Source of the DNA: Oxalobacteraceae bacterium
GTDB lineage: Bacteria > Pseudomonadota > Gammaproteobacteria > Burkholderiales > Burkholderiaceae_D
DNA: 64,000 bases
NCBI GenBank assembly: GCA_027485795.1
Contig: JAIXQK010000148.1
Coordinates: 62,001 to 126,000, forward strand
Reading direction: 5' to 3'
This document shows, piece after piece, positions 1 through 14,790 of this stretch. A model generated the notes under the pieces. It was given only the letters and a program-made list of their open reading frames with translations, was not told the DNA's origin and made no database searches. The first letter of the stretch is position 1; every line of letters starts with the position of its first letter. The position numbers were made by a program, and so were the translations under genes.

Positions 1-1347
1 GAAGCGGTTGAGCGCTTTAGCGAGCGCAGCACACAGATCGGTAACGATCTGAATGAGATCTCGGCGCAGGAAGCCGAACAGCGTCAGCTGCAGACCAATG
101 CGGAGCAGGCACTTGAGCAACTCGATACCGAGCTGGCACAGGTTCAAGAAGCACACGAAGATGGTCAGACGGTGTATCTGGAGCGTGAAGCTGCACTGAA
201 TCAGGCGCGTGAGCATGTGCGCGAACTGGCGCTGGCGGCGCAGCAGGCGGAATTCGCGCTACGCGCTCATGAAAGTCGTATAGAAGAATTGAAGCGCAAT
301 ATCGCCACGGCGCTGGAGCAATCCGCACAACTGTTTGCCAGCATGGAGCAAGGTACGCTCGAGCTGGAGCAGTTGGACGACCGTACCGCGCAGGCTGGCT
401 TGCAAACCTTGCTGGAGCAGCGCACTGAGCAAGAGCTTGTGCTGTCGAATGCGCGTCATGAACTGGATCAGCTGACTCAGCGTATGCGGACGCATGACGA
501 ATCCAAGCTGGCGGCCGAGCGAGGTCTGCAGCCGATTCGTGATCGTATCGTCGAGCTGCAGCTGAAAGAACAAGCTGCGCGTATGAATCAAGAGCAGTAT
601 GCCGAGTCACTGTCGAACGCAAACGCCGACGAGGCGGCGTTGGCAGAGAAGCTGAACGACGATATTCGTCCGTCGTACCTGCAAGGCGAGGTCACGCGAC
701 TAACTAACTCCATCAATGCGCTTGGCCCGGTGAACCTGGCCGCACTCGACGAGCTTGCGCAGGCAAGCGAACGCAAACAGTTCCTCGACGCGCAGAATGC
801 CGATCTGACCGAGGCGATTACGACGCTCGAAAACGCGATCCACAAGATCGATATGGAAACGCGCGATCTGCTGAAAGATACCTTCGAGAAGGTCAATCAG
901 CAGTTTGGAGAGCTGTTCCCGATTCTGTTCGGTGGTGGTACCGCCAAGCTGGTGATGACCGGCGAGGAAATTTTGGATTCCGGTGTTCAGGTGATGGCAC
1001 AACCACCCGGCAAGAAGAACGCCACGATTCATTTGCTGTCCGGTGGTGAAAAAGCACTGACTGCGACTGCGTTGGTGTTCTCCATCTTCCAGCTGAACCC
1101 GGCACCTTTCTGTTTGCTGGATGAGGTGGACGCGCCGCTGGATGATTCCAATACCGAGCGCTTCTGCAATATGGTGAAGAAAATGTCGGCCGCTACGCAA
1201 TTCTTGTTTATCTCACACAACAAGATTGCGATGGAGATGGCACAGCAGCTGATTGGGGTAACGATGCAGGAGCAGGGTGTCTCCCGAATTGTCGCAGTGG
1301 ATATGGCGGCGGCCTCGAACTTCGCCGCCCAGCAGCAAGCAGCCTGA
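1..1347 (+). CDS. smc: Chromosome partition protein SMC, 3' part (5' end outside window)
   Basis: The frame is open from base 1, so the gene enters from the left; 448 codons of a protein usually near 1170 residues are present. They cover the second coiled-coil arm (Glu/Gln/Ala/Leu-rich heptads, about nt 1-880) and the C-terminal half of the ATPase head. Visible head motifs are the ABC signature LSGGEKA near nt 1034, the Walker B and D-loop stretch [13 protein letters not shown] near nt 1110, and the H-loop FLFISHNK near nt 1202. SMC dimers with ScpA/ScpB organise and segregate the chromosome. The order smc-zipA-ligA is typical of Betaproteobacteria. The stop abuts the stop of the opposing small gene. 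Confidence 0.96.
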   Translation, partial: EAVERFSERSTQIGNDLNEISAQEAEQRQLQTNAEQALEQLDTELAQVQEAHEDGQTVYLEREAALNQAREHVRELALAAQQAEFALRAHESRIEELKRNIATALEQSAQLFASMEQGTLELEQLDDRTAQAGLQTLLEQRTEQELVLSNARHELDQLTQRMRTHDESKLAAERGLQPIRDRIVELQLKEQAARMNQEQYAESLSNANADEAALAEKLNDDIRPSYLQGEVTRLTNSINALGPVNLAALDELAQASERKQFLDAQNADLTEAITTLENAIHKIDMETRDLLKDTFEKVNQQFGELFPILFGGGTAKLVMTGEEILDSGVQVMAQPPGKKNATIHLLSGGEKALTATALVFSIFQLNPAPFCLLDEVDAPLDDSNTERFCNMVKKMSAATQFLFISHNKIAMEMAQQLIGVTMQEQGVSRIVAVDMAAASNFAAQQQAA

Positions 1348-1563
1348 TCAGTCGAAATTCAGCGCCGCGCGGGCCATGGCGGCGCGTTTTTGGTAGTAGG
1401 CCTCGTTTTCTTCGGCCTCTCGCATGCGAGCGTTTTCGACTGCAGCGCAGATCAGGTAGTGTTCTTCTGCGCGCTTGTGGTACCAGCGGCGGAGACGCTG
1501 GGTCCAGAACCGCAGCGACAACGTGTTCCAAGGGTTCAGCTTGATTCCAGTTGCGTTCGACAT
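1348..1563 (-). CDS. Small basic protein of unknown function (71 aa)
   Basis: A 71-residue ORF that starts MSNATGIKLNPWNTL and is rich in Arg, Ala, Glu and Tyr, with no signal peptide or membrane segment. Its ATG (complement of 1561-1563) is preceded by a strong Shine-Dalgarno GGAGGA about 8 nt upstream, and its stop lies directly against the smc stop, which supports a real convergent gene over a shadow ORF. The middle looks helical and amphipathic (WTQRLRRWYHKRAEEHY). I do not recognise the family. An overlapping + strand ORF at 1390-1605 has no comparable ribosome site. Confidence 0.7.
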   Translation of the reverse strand: MSNATGIKLNPWNTLSLRFWTQRLRRWYHKRAEEHYLICAAVENARMREAEENEAYYQKRAAMARAALNFD

Positions 1564-1774
1564 CCGTCTTCCTCCATGGGCAGGGCCAACGGATACTTAT
1601 CGTAATGACAAAATCGCGGCGGCTATTGACGATTGTCAACTTTCTTGTTTGGCAATATTTCGGTGTCACGGATGGCCAGCGATTCGGCAACGTTATGACG
1701 CACGTGCGCGGGTAATGCGGGTGCGATCTCCGTTAAAATGTTTCTTTATTGAATAGTCTCGACAGAGAACGCGA

Positions 1775-5797
<4,023 letters not shown>

Positions 5798-5798
5798 G

Positions 5799-6335
5799 AT
5801 GGCCATCCGCGAGATTCTAAAAATGGGCGACCCGCGATTGCTACGCATAGCGGAGCCAGTGACCGAGTTTGATACGCCTGAGCTGCATGCGCTGATCGCT
5901 GATATGTTTGACACCATGCACGCTGCCAATGGTGCTGGCCTGGCCGCACCACAAATCGGCGTCAACCTGCAATTAGTGATCTTCGGCTTCAGTAAGAATG
6001 ATCGCTACCCGGACGCGCCGGCAGTGCCCGAAACGGTGCTACTTAATCCAGTGCTAGAACCCCTCTCGGATCAGTTGGAGGATGGCTGGGAGGGTTGTCT
6101 GTCGGTGCCTGGCTTACGTGGGGTGGTACCGCGACACGCACGACTTCGGTATCGTGGGGTTGATCCCTACGGCAAGCCAATTGACCGGGAGGTCGACGGT
6201 TTCCACGCGCGGGTCGTGCAGCATGAATGCGATCACCTGATCGGCGTGTTGTACCCAATGCGGGTGAGGGATTTCAGCAAGTTTGGCTATACCGAGGTGC
6301 TATTCCCCGGCATGGATCCGGCGGCGGATGATTAG
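5799..6335 (+). CDS. def: Peptide deformylase
   Basis: Removes the formyl group from the N-terminal methionine of new proteins. All three signature motifs are present in the 178 residues: [10 protein letters not shown] (residues 45-54), EGCLSVPG with metal ligand C100, and QHECDHLIG with H142 and H146 plus catalytic E143. The gene starts 1 nt after galU and is probably cotranscribed with it. It lies near the map gene (opposite strand), whose product acts next in N-terminal methionine removal. The stop overlaps the convergent pseudouridine synthase gene by 4 nt. Confidence 0.96.
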   Translation: MAIREILKMGDPRLLRIAEPVTEFDTPELHALIADMFDTMHAANGAGLAAPQIGVNLQLVIFGFSKNDRYPDAPAVPETVLLNPVLEPLSDQLEDGWEGCLSVPGLRGVVPRHARLRYRGVDPYGKPIDREVDGFHARVVQHECDHLIGVLYPMRVRDFSKFGYTEVLFPGMDPAADD

Positions 6336-7078
6336 AACTTCTCGCTGTCCGTCAGATAGCGCCATTGGCCGACGGGCAAGTCACCCAATTTCACAGCCCC
6401 GATGCGCACGCGCTTCAGGCCGATGACCTGTAGTCCGACCAGTTCGCACATACGACGGATTTGTCGCTTCTTTCCTTCGCGCAGGATGAACCGCAGCTGA
6501 TCATCGTTTTGCCAGCTCACTTTCGCCGGAAGAAGTGGGCTTCCATCCAGCGAGAGGCCATGATTCAATCGTTTCAGATCTGCGTCGGGCAGCTTGCCAT
6601 GTCTCAGATACTTCACCCGCACAAGATATTCTTTTTCGATCAGGCGATCTTCGCCGATCAACTGTTTTGCGATCCTGCCGTCCTGCGTCAACACCAACAG
6701 CCCAACGGAATCGATATCCAGCCGACCGGCGGGAACCAGGCTTTTTAGCTGTGACGCTGAAAACTGCGTGGGTGATTTGTCTTCGCTCCAGCGAGTTTCC
6801 GGACTCACCAGCGTGAAGGCAGGTTTGTAGCCATCCTCCGCTTGCCCGCTCACAAAACCCATCGGCTTATTCAGCAGCACCGTGACGCGTTTGGCTTGTT
6901 GCGCCTGCGCTTGTTTTTCTATCGAGATTTTTTGGTGGGGCAGTACTTTGCTACCTAGTTCGGAGATAACTTGGCCATCCACGCGCACCCAGCCTTTGGC
7001 GATCCACTCATCGGCTTCACGGCGCGAGCAAAGCCCAAGCTCGGACATGCGTTTTGAAAGGCGCAGCGGTTCAGTCAT
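6332..7078 (-). CDS. RsuA/RluB/RluE/RluF-family rRNA pseudouridine synthase
   Basis: Isomerises a uridine in ribosomal RNA to pseudouridine. The 248-residue protein has an N-terminal S4 RNA-binding domain ([21 protein letters not shown], residues 6-26) and the catalytic motif [14 protein letters not shown] with catalytic D121; the C-terminal [13 protein letters not shown] motif is also typical. The ending ([12 protein letters not shown]) resembles RluF, which modifies U2604 of 23S rRNA in E. coli, but the exact target cannot be fixed from sequence alone. It starts 2 nt after glnD in a map-glnD-pseudouridine synthase operon. Confidence 0.9.
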   Translation of the reverse strand: MTEPLRLSKRMSELGLCSRREADEWIAKGWVRVDGQVISELGSKVLPHQKISIEKQAQAQQAKRVTVLLNKPMGFVSGQAEDGYKPAFTLVSPETRWSEDKSPTQFSASQLKSLVPAGRLDIDSVGLLVLTQDGRIAKQLIGEDRLIEKEYLVRVKYLRHGKLPDADLKRLNHGLSLDGSPLLPAKVSWQNDDQLRFILREGKKRQIRRMCELVGLQVIGLKRVRIGAVKLGDLPVGQWRYLTDSEKF

Positions 7079-7080
7079 TT

Positions 7081-9633
7081 TTAGATACGTAGAGCGTCGA
7101 GCAGGTCCGACTCCAGCGCGATCTGCGATCGGGCATTTGACAGCATCGGGCCATCGACCACGAAGACATCTTCAACGCGTTCGCCGAGGGTGGCGATTTT
7201 AGCGGTGTATAAATTTACTTTGTAGCGCGCCAGCACGCTGGCGATTGAATAAAGCAGGCCGGGGCGATCATTGGCTGACACGGAGAGCAGGTGATACTGA
7301 CCTCGCTCATCTGGCGATAAATGTACGGTTGGCGTGATAGGAAAGGTGCGCGATAGCCGCGACAGTCTGGTTTTGGCGGGCAGTGGCAACGCGGCATCGC
7401 TCTTGACCCATAGTGCGAGATCATGCTCCACCAAGGCGATCAGCTCACGGTAGTTCTCTGAAAAGCTGGGCTCACTAACGAGAAACGTATCCAGCGCGTA
7501 GCCATTACGCGTGGTTTGTACCTTGGCATCCAGAATGCTGAAATTATGGCGATCAAAATAGCCACAAATGCGCGCAAAAAGATCGGTGCGGTCACGCAGA
7601 TACACGACGACCTGCAAACCTTCGCCAATCGGCGCGATACGGCAACGTACCAGCGGTTGCTCATCGTCCAAATGCTCATGCAAGACCCGCGTATGCCAGC
7701 CAATTTCTGCGGCATCATGGCGCAGAAAATAGCCAACATCCAGTCGCTTCCATAACTTGTCGTGAGTCTCATCCGGCAGGCCATGAAGTCGAAGCATCGC
7801 ACGAGCCTCTTGCTGACGGTTTTGCAGTACACGGTCGGTCGACGGCGCTTCTCCACCGAGCACGCGCAAACTCATGCGATACAAGTCCTCGAGCAGCTTT
7901 CCTTTCCAGGCATTCCAAACCTTTGGGCTGGTGCCGCGAATATCTGCGACTGTCAGCAAGTAGAGTGCCGTCAGGCGTCGCTCGGTCTTCACCGTTTTAA
8001 CAAACGCTCGTATGACATCGGGATCGGACAGATCTTGTTTTTGCGCGACCTGTGACATCAGTAGATGTTGCTCTACGAGGAAAGTGACTAGCTCGGTATC
8101 TTGTTTTGACACGCCGTGATCACGACAGAAGCGACGGGCATCGGTTTTGCCGAGTACCGAATGATCGCCACCGCGCCCTTTGGCGATATCGTGAAACAGC
8201 GCGGCGATATACAGCAGCCAAGGCTGTGCAAAGTTTGCGATCAATTGGCTACAGAAGGGGTACTCATGCGAATGCTCGGGGATCGCAAAGCGGCGAACAT
8301 TACGCACCACCATCAAGATATGCTGATCGACCGTGTATACATGAAACAGGTCGTGCTGCATCTGACCGATGATGCGACGGAAGTTGGGCAGGTAGCGCCC
8401 CAGAATCGATAGCTGGTTCATGCCACGCAGTGCGTGGGTAATACCTTTCGGTGATTGCAGAATTTGCAGGAAGAGATCGCGGTTTTTTGGGTCGCGGCGA
8501 AACTTAGTGTCGATGCGAAAGCGAGCGTGCCACAGCGCACGTTGCGTGCGCGCCGTCATCCCTTTCAACTCGCCATACCGCTCCAACAGCAAGAAGATTT
8601 CCAGCATCGCGGAGGGTGTTTGCTCGAACACGTCATCGTGCGCAATATCGATCATGCCGTTCACCTCATTGAACCGTTCATTCACGGGTCGTGAGGCGAT
8701 TGGTTGCGGGAACAGGCGCGACTCGATATTTTGCAGCAAGATACTGTTGAGCTGCGTGACTGCTTTCGCCGCCCAGTAATACCGCTGCATCAGCACTTCG
8801 CTGGCGCGTCGATCTTCGCTAGCAGTAAAGCCAAAGGTATCCGCAATCGGCCCTTGCAAATCGAACACCAAGCGGTCTTCGCGACGTCCGGCGTGCAGGT
8901 GCAAGCGAATTCGAATATCTTTGAAGGCGCGTTCTTTTTCTGCGAGTTGGCGCGCCTCGGTACCGGTGATGATCTGACTATCGGCAAGTTCGCGCCACGA
9001 GCGTCCAAGCCCGGCTGCTTTTGACACCCACAGAATCACTTGCAGATCACGCAGGCCACCAGGACTCTCTTTGCAATTCGGCTCCAAGCTATACGGCGTA
9101 TTCTCGTACTTCACATGGCGCTGACGCAGCTCGAGCACTTTGTCTTGAAAAAAAGCGCGTGCATCCATCGCCTGCGCATGGCGCTGCTGCAGTGAGATGA
9201 AGAGTGGCCGTGAGCCCGTGATGCGGCGTGCCTCCAGCAGGCTCGTTTGAACGGTGATATCGGCCTCGGATTCGGTCATGCATTCATCGACAGTACGGAT
9301 GCTATGCCCGATTTCCAGCCCGAGATCCCAGAACAGCTGCACTAATTGCTCAAGCTTCTCGCGCAGTGCCGCGTCTGGCGCCGCCGGAAGCAGGATCAGC
9401 AGATCAATATCGGAGTGGGGAAAAAGCTCACCGCGGCCATAGCCACCGACAGCGACCAGCGTTGCTGTGGATGGCATGTCAAACTGCTGCCAGGCTTGCG
9501 TTAGGACTCGGTCGGCATTGCGTGCGATTTGCTTCAGCAACCGTTCTGGTCGCCGGTCGCGCAGGTAGTCGTCGACAATTGCCCGCCGGCCTTCCCTTAG
9601 CTGTTCGCGCAGAGAGATCGACAGCGCGGTCAT
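7081..9633 (-). CDS. glnD: Bifunctional PII uridylyltransferase/uridylyl-removing enzyme
   Basis: Senses glutamine and adds or removes UMP on the PII nitrogen regulators. The 850 residues contain the nucleotidyltransferase motif [15 protein letters not shown] (residues 63-77, metal-binding D75 and D77), an HD phosphohydrolase domain ([16 protein letters not shown], about residue 490) for UMP removal, and two C-terminal ACT domains (about residues 665-750 and 778-850) that bind glutamine. It starts 1 nt after the map stop, so map and glnD are surely cotranscribed. Length matches the family. Confidence 0.97.
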   Translation of the reverse strand: MTALSISLREQLREGRRAIVDDYLRDRRPERLLKQIARNADRVLTQAWQQFDMPSTATLVAVGGYGRGELFPHSDIDLLILLPAAPDAALREKLEQLVQLFWDLGLEIGHSIRTVDECMTESEADITVQTSLLEARRITGSRPLFISLQQRHAQAMDARAFFQDKVLELRQRHVKYENTPYSLEPNCKESPGGLRDLQVILWVSKAAGLGRSWRELADSQIITGTEARQLAEKERAFKDIRIRLHLHAGRREDRLVFDLQGPIADTFGFTASEDRRASEVLMQRYYWAAKAVTQLNSILLQNIESRLFPQPIASRPVNERFNEVNGMIDIAHDDVFEQTPSAMLEIFLLLERYGELKGMTARTQRALWHARFRIDTKFRRDPKNRDLFLQILQSPKGITHALRGMNQLSILGRYLPNFRRIIGQMQHDLFHVYTVDQHILMVVRNVRRFAIPEHSHEYPFCSQLIANFAQPWLLYIAALFHDIAKGRGGDHSVLGKTDARRFCRDHGVSKQDTELVTFLVEQHLLMSQVAQKQDLSDPDVIRAFVKTVKTERRLTALYLLTVADIRGTSPKVWNAWKGKLLEDLYRMSLRVLGGEAPSTDRVLQNRQQEARAMLRLHGLPDETHDKLWKRLDVGYFLRHDAAEIGWHTRVLHEHLDDEQPLVRCRIAPIGEGLQVVVYLRDRTDLFARICGYFDRHNFSILDAKVQTTRNGYALDTFLVSEPSFSENYRELIALVEHDLALWVKSDAALPLPAKTRLSRLSRTFPITPTVHLSPDERGQYHLLSVSANDRPGLLYSIASVLARYKVNLYTAKIATLGERVEDVFVVDGPMLSNARSQIALESDLLDALRI

Positions 9634-9634
9634 A

Positions 9635-10471
9635 TCAGTCCACGTTAACCGGGCTACCTGCTGCTTGGTTGGTGATAAAGGCGGGCGGTACTGGCGAGCC
9701 CGCCGATACGGTCAGCACCTCAAAACCGGTCTCTGTCACTAGTACTGTGTGTTCCCACTGCGCTGAGAGGCTGCGGTCACGCGTCTTGATGGTCCAGCCG
9801 TCGCTCATCTCGCGAATCTCGCGGCGCCCCGCATTGATCATGGGCTCAACCGTAAAGATCATGCCGGCGACTAACTGATCCAGCGTCCCTGGTTTGCCGT
9901 AGTGCAGTACCTGTGGCTCTTCATGGAACACCTTGCCGATGCCGTGACCGCAGAATTCACGCACGATCGAAAACCCGGCATTCTCGGCGTACTGCTGAAT
10001 CACATGACCAATGTCGCCGAGATAGGTGCCGGGGCGGATGCGCGAGATGCCGAGCCACATGGACTCATAGGTAATCTCACTCAGGCGCTTGGCTAGAATC
10101 GAGGGCTCACCGACGAAAAACATGCGGCTGGTGTCACCGTGGTAACCATCGGCAATCACAGTGACATCAATGTTGACGACATCGCCCAGCTTAAGGACCT
10201 TGTCGCCGGGGATGCCATGGCAGACCACATCATTGACCGAGGTGCAGATAGATTTCGGGTAGGGGGTATAGCCGGGTGGGCAGTAGTTCAAAGGTGCCGG
10301 GGTCACCCCCTGTACGTTCACCATGTAGTCGTGACACAGTTTGTCCAGCTGATCCGTGCTGACACCCGCCGTCACATGCGGCGTGATGAAATCCAGCACC
10401 TCCGAGGCGAGGCGTCCGGCCACTCGCATGCCAGCGATATCTTCCGGTGTCTTGATGGTAATGTTGCCCAT
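9635..10471 (-). CDS. map: Methionine aminopeptidase type I
   Basis: Removes the initiator methionine after deformylation. The 278 residues show the dinuclear-metal ligands in order: the two aspartates in [19 protein letters not shown], the histidine in [12 protein letters not shown], the glutamate in FTVEPMIN, and the last glutamate in the [12 protein letters not shown] stretch. The protein runs 14-odd residues longer than E. coli Map at the C-terminus. A TATAAT-like -10 lies on the same strand at 10537-10532, about 60 nt upstream of the ATG. It diverges from rpsB. Confidence 0.96.
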   Translation of the reverse strand: MGNITIKTPEDIAGMRVAGRLASEVLDFITPHVTAGVSTDQLDKLCHDYMVNVQGVTPAPLNYCPPGYTPYPKSICTSVNDVVCHGIPGDKVLKLGDVVNIDVTVIADGYHGDTSRMFFVGEPSILAKRLSEITYESMWLGISRIRPGTYLGDIGHVIQQYAENAGFSIVREFCGHGIGKVFHEEPQVLHYGKPGTLDQLVAGMIFTVEPMINAGRREIREMSDGWTIKTRDRSLSAQWEHTVLVTETGFEVLTVSAGSPVPPAFITNQAAGSPVNVD

Positions 10472-10531
10472 GATGCTACTGCGCGGTCGCCATCGACGAA
10501 TGGCGGAGGCAGTCCTGTGAGTGAAGTCGCG

Positions 10532-10537
10532 ATTATA
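10532..10537 (-). promoter_or_regulatory. Candidate -10 element for map-glnD operon
   Basis: TATAAT reads on the minus strand about 60 nt upstream of the map start. No good -35 hexamer is visible at 16-18 nt, so this is a candidate only. The 310-base gap 10472-10781 contains this site, the rpsB promoter and the rpsB leader, and nothing else that I can identify. Confidence 0.4.
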
Positions 10538-10596
10538 GTCGACCGCCTATGTGGCCGCGTTTGGGTGGGCGCCACTAGGCCAGATGTTCTGCGAGT

Positions 10597-10626
10597 TTGC
10601 GTGGAGCGCTGTTTTCCGAGTAAAAT
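10597..10626 (+). promoter_or_regulatory. Predicted sigma-70 promoter of rpsB
   Basis: TTGCGT at 10597-10602 and TAAAAT at 10621-10626 are separated by 18 nt. Transcription would start near 10633 and leave a leader of about 150 nt before rpsB. Several other -10 candidates in this window share the TAAAAT form. Confidence 0.6.
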
Positions 10627-10741
10627 CTTGGGTTAGCTTGTTGGTAGCCGTAGTTTGGCGGAGCCGATCGCTAAATCCGTTAGTATTTTTGTAAATAACG
10701 AGTCCGTGCCCCAAGGGTGCCTGTTGAGAGTTTTCTCTGTC

Positions 10742-10776
10742 GGGTTGCTGGCCGGTCTCAAGACCCAACCCTGGAG
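10742..10776 (+). promoter_or_regulatory. Structured rpsB leader hairpin, possible S2 autoregulatory site
   Basis: GGGTTG (10742-10747) pairs with CAACCC (10766-10771), and inside it GGTCT (10754-10758) pairs with AGACC (10761-10765). The helix ends directly before the GGAG ribosome site (10773-10776) for the ATG at 10782. Structured S2-responsive leaders are known upstream of rpsB in other proteobacteria; that this one binds S2 is inference. Confidence 0.5.
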
Positions 10777-10781
10777 AAATT

Positions 10782-11525
10782 ATGTCTGTCACTATGCGTG
10801 AAATGCTGGAAGCTGGCGTCCATTTCGGTCACCAAACTCGCTTCTGGAACCCAAAGATGGCCCCGTTTATCTTCGGTCATCGCAACAAAATTCATATCGT
10901 CAACCTCGAACAGACCATGGCCATGTTCCAGGAGGCGACCAAGTACATCCGTAAACTCTCCGCCAATCGCGGCACCATCTTGATGGTGGGCACCAAGCGT
11001 CAGGCACGCGACATCATCGCGGCCGAGGCGCAGCGTGCAGGTGTTCCCTTTGTCGACCAGCGCTGGCTCGGCGGCACCTTGACCAACTTCAAGACCATCA
11101 AGACCTCGATCAAGCGCCTGAAAGAGATGGAAGCCGCTATCGCCGATGGCTCGGTTGAAAAAATGTCCAAGAAAGAAGCGCTGATGTTCAATCGCGAACT
11201 GGACAAGCTGCAAAAAGGCATCGGCGGCATCAAAGATATGAACGGCGTTCCTGATGCCATCTTCGTCATCGACGTGGGTTACCACAAGGGCGCCATCACC
11301 GAAGCTACCAAGCTCGGCATCCCCGTGATTGGTGTGGTGGACACCAACCACTCTCCGGCTGGTGTCACCTACGTGATCCCGGGCAATGACGATTCGTCAA
11401 AAGCGATCACGCTGTATGCGCGTGGTGTCGCTGATGCGATTCTGGAAGGCCGCGCCACTTCGGTTGCTGACATTGTCGAGGCGACCAAAGGTGAGGAGTT
11501 CGTCGAAGTTAGCGATCAAGCCTGA
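10782..11525 (+). CDS. rpsB: 30S ribosomal protein S2
   Basis: Structural protein of the small subunit, needed for S1 binding. The 247 residues begin [26 protein letters not shown], and further diagnostic stretches are [25 protein letters not shown] and [14 protein letters not shown], with [12 protein letters not shown] near the C-terminus. A GGAG ribosome site lies 5 nt upstream. It heads the rpsB-tsf-pyrH-frr cluster and is followed by an intrinsic terminator, so tsf output may be lower or come partly from its own promoter. Confidence 0.98.
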   Translation: MSVTMREMLEAGVHFGHQTRFWNPKMAPFIFGHRNKIHIVNLEQTMAMFQEATKYIRKLSANRGTILMVGTKRQARDIIAAEAQRAGVPFVDQRWLGGTLTNFKTIKTSIKRLKEMEAAIADGSVEKMSKKEALMFNRELDKLQKGIGGIKDMNGVPDAIFVIDVGYHKGAITEATKLGIPVIGVVDTNHSPAGVTYVIPGNDDSSKAITLYARGVADAILEGRATSVADIVEATKGEEFVEVSDQA

Positions 11526-11566
11526 TTCGCCGCAGCGCACTGCCTCGCCAAGCGGGGCGGAAAATC

Positions 11567-11597
11567 AGGGGCAAACAGCGGTTCGCCCCTTTTTTTC
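11567..11597 (+). terminator. Intrinsic terminator or attenuator between rpsB and tsf
   Basis: AGGGGC (11567-11572) pairs with GCCCCT (11585-11590), with further AAC/GTT pairing in the 12-nt loop, followed by a run of T from 11590 to 11596. The position between two ribosome-related genes suggests partial termination. Confidence 0.75.
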
Positions 11598-11691
11598 GGG
11601 CAATCGGTGGCGGCTGGTGTATCAGCCGTGAGTTGTGATGCAAGGATATTGATACCGGCCGTCGAGCGACGGCCAAGTTGAGGAGAAGGGA

Positions 11692-12573
11692 ATGGCAGCA
11701 ATTACAGCAGCAATGGTGGGTGAACTGCGCGCGAAGACTGACGCGCCCATGATGGAATGCAAGAAGGCGTTGACCGAGGCCGATGGCGACATGGTTAAGG
11801 CCGAGGAAATTCTGCGCGTCAAGCTCGGTAACAAAGCATCGAAAGCAGCGTCGCGCGTCACTGCCGAGGGCGTGGTGGCAGCCCATATTGCCGGTGGCAT
11901 CGGTGCGCTGGTCGAGGTGAACTGTGAGACCGACTTTGTCTCGAAAAATGATGACTTCCTGAACTTCACCAAACATATGGCGCAGCTGGTTGCCGATAAA
12001 AATCCAGCTGACGTTGCAGCACTCTCTGCGTTGCCGATGGATGGCAAGTCAGTAGAAGAAGTGCGCTCGGCCTTGATCGGCAAAATTGGCGAGAACATGT
12101 CAATCCGCCGCTTCCAGCGTTTCGAAACATCAGCTAAGTTAGTCTCTTATTTGCACGGCACCCGAATCGGCGTGATGGTCGAGTACGACGGCGCAGATGA
12201 GCAAGTGGGTAAAGATGTGGCGATGCATATCGCGGCGATGAAGCCGGTGGCCCTATCTTCGGCGCAGGTTCCGGCTGAGCTGATCGAAAAAGAACGCTCG
12301 GTCGCGACGCTGAAGGCACAGGAATCCGGCAAGCCGGCTGATATCGCTGCAAAAATGGTCGAGGGTTCGGTACAGAAATACCTGAAAGAGGTGTCGCTGC
12401 TGGATCAGGCCTTTGTCAAGAACGACAAGCAGACAGTCGAGCAGATGCTAAAGGCGGCCAATACTTCTGTGAAGGCGTTCACCATGTTTATCGTTGGCGA
12501 AGGCATTGAGAAACGACAGGATGACTTCGCTGCCGAAGTGGCGGCGCAGGTCGCCGCTGCGAAGAAGTCTTAA
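11692..12573 (+). CDS. tsf: Elongation factor Ts
   Basis: Guanine-nucleotide exchange factor that recycles EF-Tu. The 293 residues include the N-terminal UBA-like domain with [18 protein letters not shown] and the core signature [13 protein letters not shown] that contacts EF-Tu. A strong ribosome site (GAGGAGAAGG) sits just upstream of the ATG. The C-terminus is Ala/Lys-rich, as is usual. It follows rpsB, as in nearly all bacteria, and ends in a strong terminator before pyrH. Confidence 0.98.
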   Translation: MAAITAAMVGELRAKTDAPMMECKKALTEADGDMVKAEEILRVKLGNKASKAASRVTAEGVVAAHIAGGIGALVEVNCETDFVSKNDDFLNFTKHMAQLVADKNPADVAALSALPMDGKSVEEVRSALIGKIGENMSIRRFQRFETSAKLVSYLHGTRIGVMVEYDGADEQVGKDVAMHIAAMKPVALSSAQVPAELIEKERSVATLKAQESGKPADIAAKMVEGSVQKYLKEVSLLDQAFVKNDKQTVEQMLKAANTSVKAFTMFIVGEGIEKRQDDFAAEVAAQVAAAKKS

Positions 12574-12584
12574 GCGTTAAGAAA

Positions 12585-12609
12585 AACGGGCCGCATGGCC
12601 CGTTTTTTT
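12585..12609 (+). terminator. Intrinsic terminator after tsf
   Basis: AACGGGCC (12585-12592), a GCAT loop, and GGCCCGTT (12597-12604) form a perfect 8-bp stem followed by T to 12609. Confidence 0.9.
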
Positions 12610-12669
12610 CAGTCAGGCAGCATTTACAATATCGACCAAAGCACCTAGGCAAATAAGGGAGTAGTACGC

Positions 12670-13386
12670 ATGACAACACCCATATACAAGCGGGTTCTGC
12701 TGAAACTGTCGGGCGAGGCGCTGATGGGCGACGATGCCTACGGTATCAATCGCGCCACCATTGAGCGCATGGTGGCGGATGTTTCAGAGGTGTCCCAGCT
12801 GGGTGTTGAAGTCGCGATCGTGATTGGCGGTGGCAATATCTTCCGTGGAGTTGCGCCGGGCGCGCAGGGTATGGACCGTGCGACTGCCGATTACATGGGT
12901 ATGTTAGCAACCGTGATGAACTCGCTTGCGCTGGCTGATGCGATGCGTCAGGTGGGTATCACCGCGCGTGTGATGTCGGCGATCGCCATTGAGCAAGTCG
13001 TTGAGCCCTATGTGCGACCCAAGGCGCTACAGTATCTGGAAGAGGGCAAGATCGTCGTGTTCGCTGCAGGCACCGGCAATCCTTTTTTCACGACCGATAC
13101 CGCAGCCGCGCTGCGTGGCGCAGAAATCGGCGCTGAGGTGGTGCTGAAGGCGACTAAGGTGGATGGCATCTACAGTTCGGATCCGAAAAAAGATGCCTCG
13201 GCCACGCGCTACACCAATATTAGTTTTGATGAGGCGATCTCGAAGCGACTGCAAGTTATGGACGCAACTGCATTTGCATTGTGCCGCGATCAAAAACTAC
13301 CGATCCGCGTGTTCTCGATCGTCAAGCCTGGAGCGCTGAAGAGCGTTGTGCTCGGTGGCGACGAGGGTACATTGGTTCACGTCTGA
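12670..13386 (+). CDS. pyrH: Uridylate kinase
   Basis: Phosphorylates UMP to UDP for all pyrimidine nucleotide synthesis. The 238 residues show the amino-acid-kinase fold: [15 protein letters not shown] at the start, [13 protein letters not shown], and the nucleotide-binding stretch [22 protein letters not shown], then [16 protein letters not shown]. An AGGGAG ribosome site lies upstream. The gene sits between tsf and frr, its usual place in Proteobacteria. Confidence 0.97.
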   Translation: MTTPIYKRVLLKLSGEALMGDDAYGINRATIERMVADVSEVSQLGVEVAIVIGGGNIFRGVAPGAQGMDRATADYMGMLATVMNSLALADAMRQVGITARVMSAIAIEQVVEPYVRPKALQYLEEGKIVVFAAGTGNPFFTTDTAAALRGAEIGAEVVLKATKVDGIYSSDPKKDASATRYTNISFDEAISKRLQVMDATAFALCRDQKLPIRVFSIVKPGALKSVVLGGDEGTLVHV

Positions 13387-13416
13387 TTTACATCCACCGT
13401 ATTACAGGAGAAGGAT

Positions 13417-13977
13417 ATGACACCAGCCGAGGTCAAAAAATCCACCGAGCAAAAGATGCAAAAATCGATTGAGACCCTGAAAACGGATCTCGCGAAAGTG
13501 CGCACTGGCCGTGCACACGTTGGCATTCTGGATCACGTGATGGTCGACTACTATGGTACCCCGACCCAGATCACTCAGGTCGCTAATTTGACGCTGCTGG
13601 ATGCGCGCACGATTGGCGTGCAACCATGGGAAAAGAAAATGCTGGGAGCGATCGAGAAAGCGATCCGCGAATCTGACCTAGGCCTCAACCCGGCAACCGT
13701 TGGCGATCTGATTCGTGTACCGACCCCGGCGTTGACGGAGGAGCGCCGCAAGGAGATGGTGAAATTGGTTCGTGGCGAGGCGGAAGACGCCAAGATCGCG
13801 ATCCGCAATATCCGACGCGATGCGAATGAAAGCTTGAAGAAGCTGCTCAAGGACAAGGCGATCTCGGAGGACGATGAACGTCGTACGCAAGATGAGGTAC
13901 AAAAGCTGACCGACAAGTTTGTCGCCGAGGTTGACAAGCTGGTGGTCGAAAAAGAAAAAGATGTGATGACGGTCTGA
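13417..13977 (+). CDS. frr: Ribosome recycling factor
   Basis: Splits post-termination ribosomes together with EF-G. The 186 residues, the family's standard length, form the three-helix domain and the small beta domain; visible signatures are [35 protein letters not shown] and the [14 protein letters not shown] stretch. A strong AGGAGAAGG ribosome site precedes the ATG. It lies 30 nt after pyrH. Confidence 0.97.
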   Translation: MTPAEVKKSTEQKMQKSIETLKTDLAKVRTGRAHVGILDHVMVDYYGTPTQITQVANLTLLDARTIGVQPWEKKMLGAIEKAIRESDLGLNPATVGDLIRVPTPALTEERRKEMVKLVRGEAEDAKIAIRNIRRDANESLKKLLKDKAISEDDERRTQDEVQKLTDKFVAEVDKLVVEKEKDVMTV

Positions 13978-14031
13978 GTGCTGTTCTCAAGCAGTTGTAG
14001 GATTTTTCGTTGACTTTTGTCGAAAGCGAAT

Positions 14032-14790
14032 ATGAGCCATCCGAGTTCTACGCTGCAAATACCTGAAACCGCTTTAGTTCCCAACCATGTGGCGATGATC
14101 ATGGACGGTAACGGGCGTTGGGCGACTAAACGTTACCTGCCTCGGGTTGCTGGACACGCCAAGGGCGTTGAAGCCGTTCGTGAAGTCGTTAAAGCGTGTA
14201 TTTCGCGCGGTGTTGGCTACCTGACCTTGTTTGCATTCAGCTCGGAGAATTGGCGCCGGCCGGCAGACGAAGTCTCTGTGTTAATGCGTCTGTTTGCCAC
14301 CGCGCTGGAGCGCGAGGTGGACAAAATGCACGCCAATGGTATCCGGCTTCGCGTTGTGGGCGATTTGTCGAGGTTCGATGCACGGCTGTTGGAGCTGATT
14401 ATGCATGCCGAGAAAAAGACAGCATCCAATGCTCGCCTGACGCTGACCATCTGCGCCAACTACGGTGGCCGTTGGGATTTAATGCAGGCCACCAACCGCA
14501 TGGTAGCCGAGCGCCCCGGTCTGGCGAATTACACTGAGTCTGATCTCGCGCCGCACTTGGCGATGGCTTATGCGCCCGAGCCGGATCTGTTTATTCGCAC
14601 CGGTGGCGAGCAGCGCATCTCGAATTTTCTGCTTTGGCAACTCGCCTACACTGAGTTTTATTTCACCGATATCTTCTGGCCAGACTTTGACGCTGCCGCA
14701 CTCGATGAGGCGATCGATTCGTACCAGCAGCGCGAGCGTCGCTTCGGTCGAACCAGCGCCCAATTGGTTGAGGTCAGGAAGGCTTCCTGA
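14032..14790 (+). CDS. uppS: Isoprenyl transferase (undecaprenyl diphosphate synthase)
   Basis: Condenses isopentenyl diphosphate onto farnesyl diphosphate to make the C55 lipid carrier for cell-wall and polysaccharide synthesis. From the ATG at 14032 the protein is 252 residues. It carries [13 protein letters not shown] with catalytic D25, [11 protein letters not shown], and the C-terminal [26 protein letters not shown] signature region. A TTG at 14017 would add five residues but has no better ribosome site. The stop overlaps the cdsA ATG by 1 nt. Confidence 0.96.
   Translation: MSHPSSTLQIPETALVPNHVAMIMDGNGRWATKRYLPRVAGHAKGVEAVREVVKACISRGVGYLTLFAFSSENWRRPADEVSVLMRLFATALEREVDKMHANGIRLRVVGDLSRFDARLLELIMHAEKKTASNARLTLTICANYGGRWDLMQATNRMVAERPGLANYTESDLAPHLAMAYAPEPDLFIRTGGEQRISNFLLWQLAYTEFYFTDIFWPDFDAAALDEAIDSYQQRERRFGRTSAQLVEVRKAS

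Noticed and set aside
1390-1605. 71-residue + strand frame overlapping the small - strand gene
   Set aside because: The - strand frame has GGAGGA upstream and a sensible helix; this one has neither.
13575-14102. 175-residue - strand open frame opposite frr and the start of uppS
   Set aside because: Shadow of two essential genes with clear family motifs.
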